Shown piece after piece: positions 63,161 through 64,000 of a stretch of 64,000 nt of DNA. Source of the stretch: VRUE01 sp963762205 (GTDB lineage Bacteria > Actinomycetota > Thermoleophilia > Solirubrobacterales > 70-9); assembly GCA_963762205.1 (NCBI GenBank), contig CAVXJZ010000001.1:20054-84053 (forward strand), given 5' to 3'. The notes beneath the pieces were generated by a model. The model did not search any database, had not been told where the DNA came from, and saw nothing but the letters and a program-made list of their open reading frames with translations. The translations under genes and the position numbers were made by a program. How positions within the stretch are numbered: position 1 is the stretch's first letter; the number at the start of each line of letters is the position of its first letter.

Positions 63161-63901
63161 CTACTTGACGCCGATCACGTCGATCGCGCCGTAGGTCGCG
63201 ACTGCGCCTTCGCCCGCCGCGCAGTTGGTGAGGACCCCCAGGTAGAAGGAGTGGTTCACCGCGACGTCGCGCTGGAAGCTGCCGCCGCCGATCTCGGAGC
63301 CTCCGATGTTGACGCGCTTGCTCACTTCGCCGCCGGCTTCGTCCTGGACGATTCCGAACGAGACGGCATCGGTCTGGTCGGGCTCGTTTGGGTTCGCCGG
63401 GTCGAGGAGGATGATCCCAAACGCCTGCCTCGGCGGCGTGCAGGACGGCAGGAACGTGACGTCCACCGCCCCGACGAAGCTGTCGTCGCGGTTCGCCTCC
63501 TGCGTGTAGGTGTGGTTGCTCAGCGGGAACATCGCCGGTTCTTCTTTCGGTACGGGCACGGGCCCCTCGCCGCGCGCCGAGTGGACGATCCGCGCGAAGG
63601 GAGTGGTCGCCGCATTGATCTCGCTTCCGGTTACCGAGTTGTCGGCGATCTTCGCGGCGTTGACGGCGTTGTTCCGGATCTTCGCCCGGACGATCGCGTT
63701 CCTCTTGATCTTGTTCTTGGTGACGGCGTTGCCCTTGAGTTTGCTCGTCGCGACCGCCTTCTTCTTGAGCTGCCTGGTCCCGACGCTGTTCTTCGGCAGC
63801 TGCGTCGCCGCATAGGCGCTGCCGCCGATGGCGATGAAGAGCCCCGCGTAGGCGACCAAGGTCGTGTGGCTCGGCAGGCCGAACCGGGTCCGCGTGCGCA
63901 T
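63161..63901 (-). CDS. Secreted 10-residue-repeat protein, paralogue 2
   Basis: A 246-aa paralogue of the gene at 61434-62165 with the same plan: membrane helix (VAYAGLFIAIGGSAYAA), six 10-residue repeats, the closing ADNSVTGSEI, a C-terminal domain with two Cys (PSCTPP and TNCAAG), and the end GAIDVIGVK. The ATG at 63901 is preferred to the GTG at 63913 because the AGGGGG Shine-Dalgarno sits 11 bp upstream of the ATG. The paralogues share over half of their C-terminal residues by eye. Confidence 0.85.
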   Translation of the reverse strand: MRTRTRFGLPSHTTLVAYAGLFIAIGGSAYAATQLPKNSVGTRQLKKKAVATSKLKGNAVTKNKIKRNAIVRAKIRNNAVNAAKIADNSVTGSEINAATTPFARIVHSARGEGPVPVPKEEPAMFPLSNHTYTQEANRDDSFVGAVDVTFLPSCTPPRQAFGIILLDPANPNEPDQTDAVSFGIVQDEAGGEVSKRVNIGGSEIGGGSFQRDVAVNHSFYLGVLTNCAAGEGAVATYGAIDVIGVK

Positions 63902-64000
63902 CCTGAGAGACACCCCCTAGGGTCGTGACTTGTGGCCTCGACGGCAAGCAAAGGCCCGTGCCGTCCACCGTATCGAGGCCTCGGCCGACGGTCAAAAAAG

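Overview
The window is a GC-rich bacterial chromosome segment with densely packed, mostly core-metabolism genes. Gene content points to an actinobacterium of the Thermoleophilia (Solirubrobacterales or relatives). The grounds are high GC, menaquinone genes, gatCAB with glutamyl-tRNA synthetase, an HDOD-LuxR fusion regulator, and secreted proteins built from 10-residue repeats. This placement is an inference from content; no 16S gene is present. There is no intact prophage, IS element or CRISPR array.

Layout. 1-10 kb: the 5' end of ilvC, then the menaquinone genes menE (-) and menBACD (+), facing menF-ilvN-ilvB (-). 10-15 kb: an envelope block with a sqdB-like UDP-sulfoquinovose synthase, two membrane GT-C-type proteins and a GT2 glycosyltransferase. 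15-24 kb: a zinc-ribbon membrane protein, a type II NADH dehydrogenase under a perfect dyad operator, an SRPBCC protein coupled to gatB-gatA-gatC, a GMC oxidoreductase, a Pro/Gln-rich membrane protein and folD. 24-33 kb: pcrA/uvrD, a coupled Rrf2-cysK-cysE operon, a LuxR response regulator, the HDOD-LuxR protein, gltX, nfo and a small secreted protein. 33-41.5 kb: acyl-CoA dehydrogenase, a Cys-rich protein, dnaE and a coiled-coil cell-wall protein. 40-50 kb: argG, two small accessory genes, argD-argB-argJ-argC, then pheT-pheS. 50-57 kb: an rRNA methyltransferase, rplT-rpmI, a wecB gene on the opposite strand separating them from infC, then thrS and a large membrane protein. 57-64 kb: an integrase-like remnant, a small conserved protein, tRNA-Val(GAC), a GNAT enzyme, a universal stress protein, PPK2, and a haloalkane dehalogenase flanked by two paralogous 10-residue-repeat proteins.

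Two features cut across the annotation. First, eight genes in the first 24 kb (menE, menB, menA, menD, menF, one GT-C gene, the GMC oxidoreductase and the Pro/Gln-rich protein) read intact only if about fourteen single extra bases are removed. Every event is +1. After 24 kb the genes read cleanly. This looks like insertion-type sequencing error rather than gene decay. Second, several palindromic elements of 40-60 nt sit inside reading frames. One 41-nt family occurs twice, 42 kb apart, in two different membrane-protein genes. It resembles the Rickettsia palindromic elements in principle, and is the most promising undescribed feature of the window.
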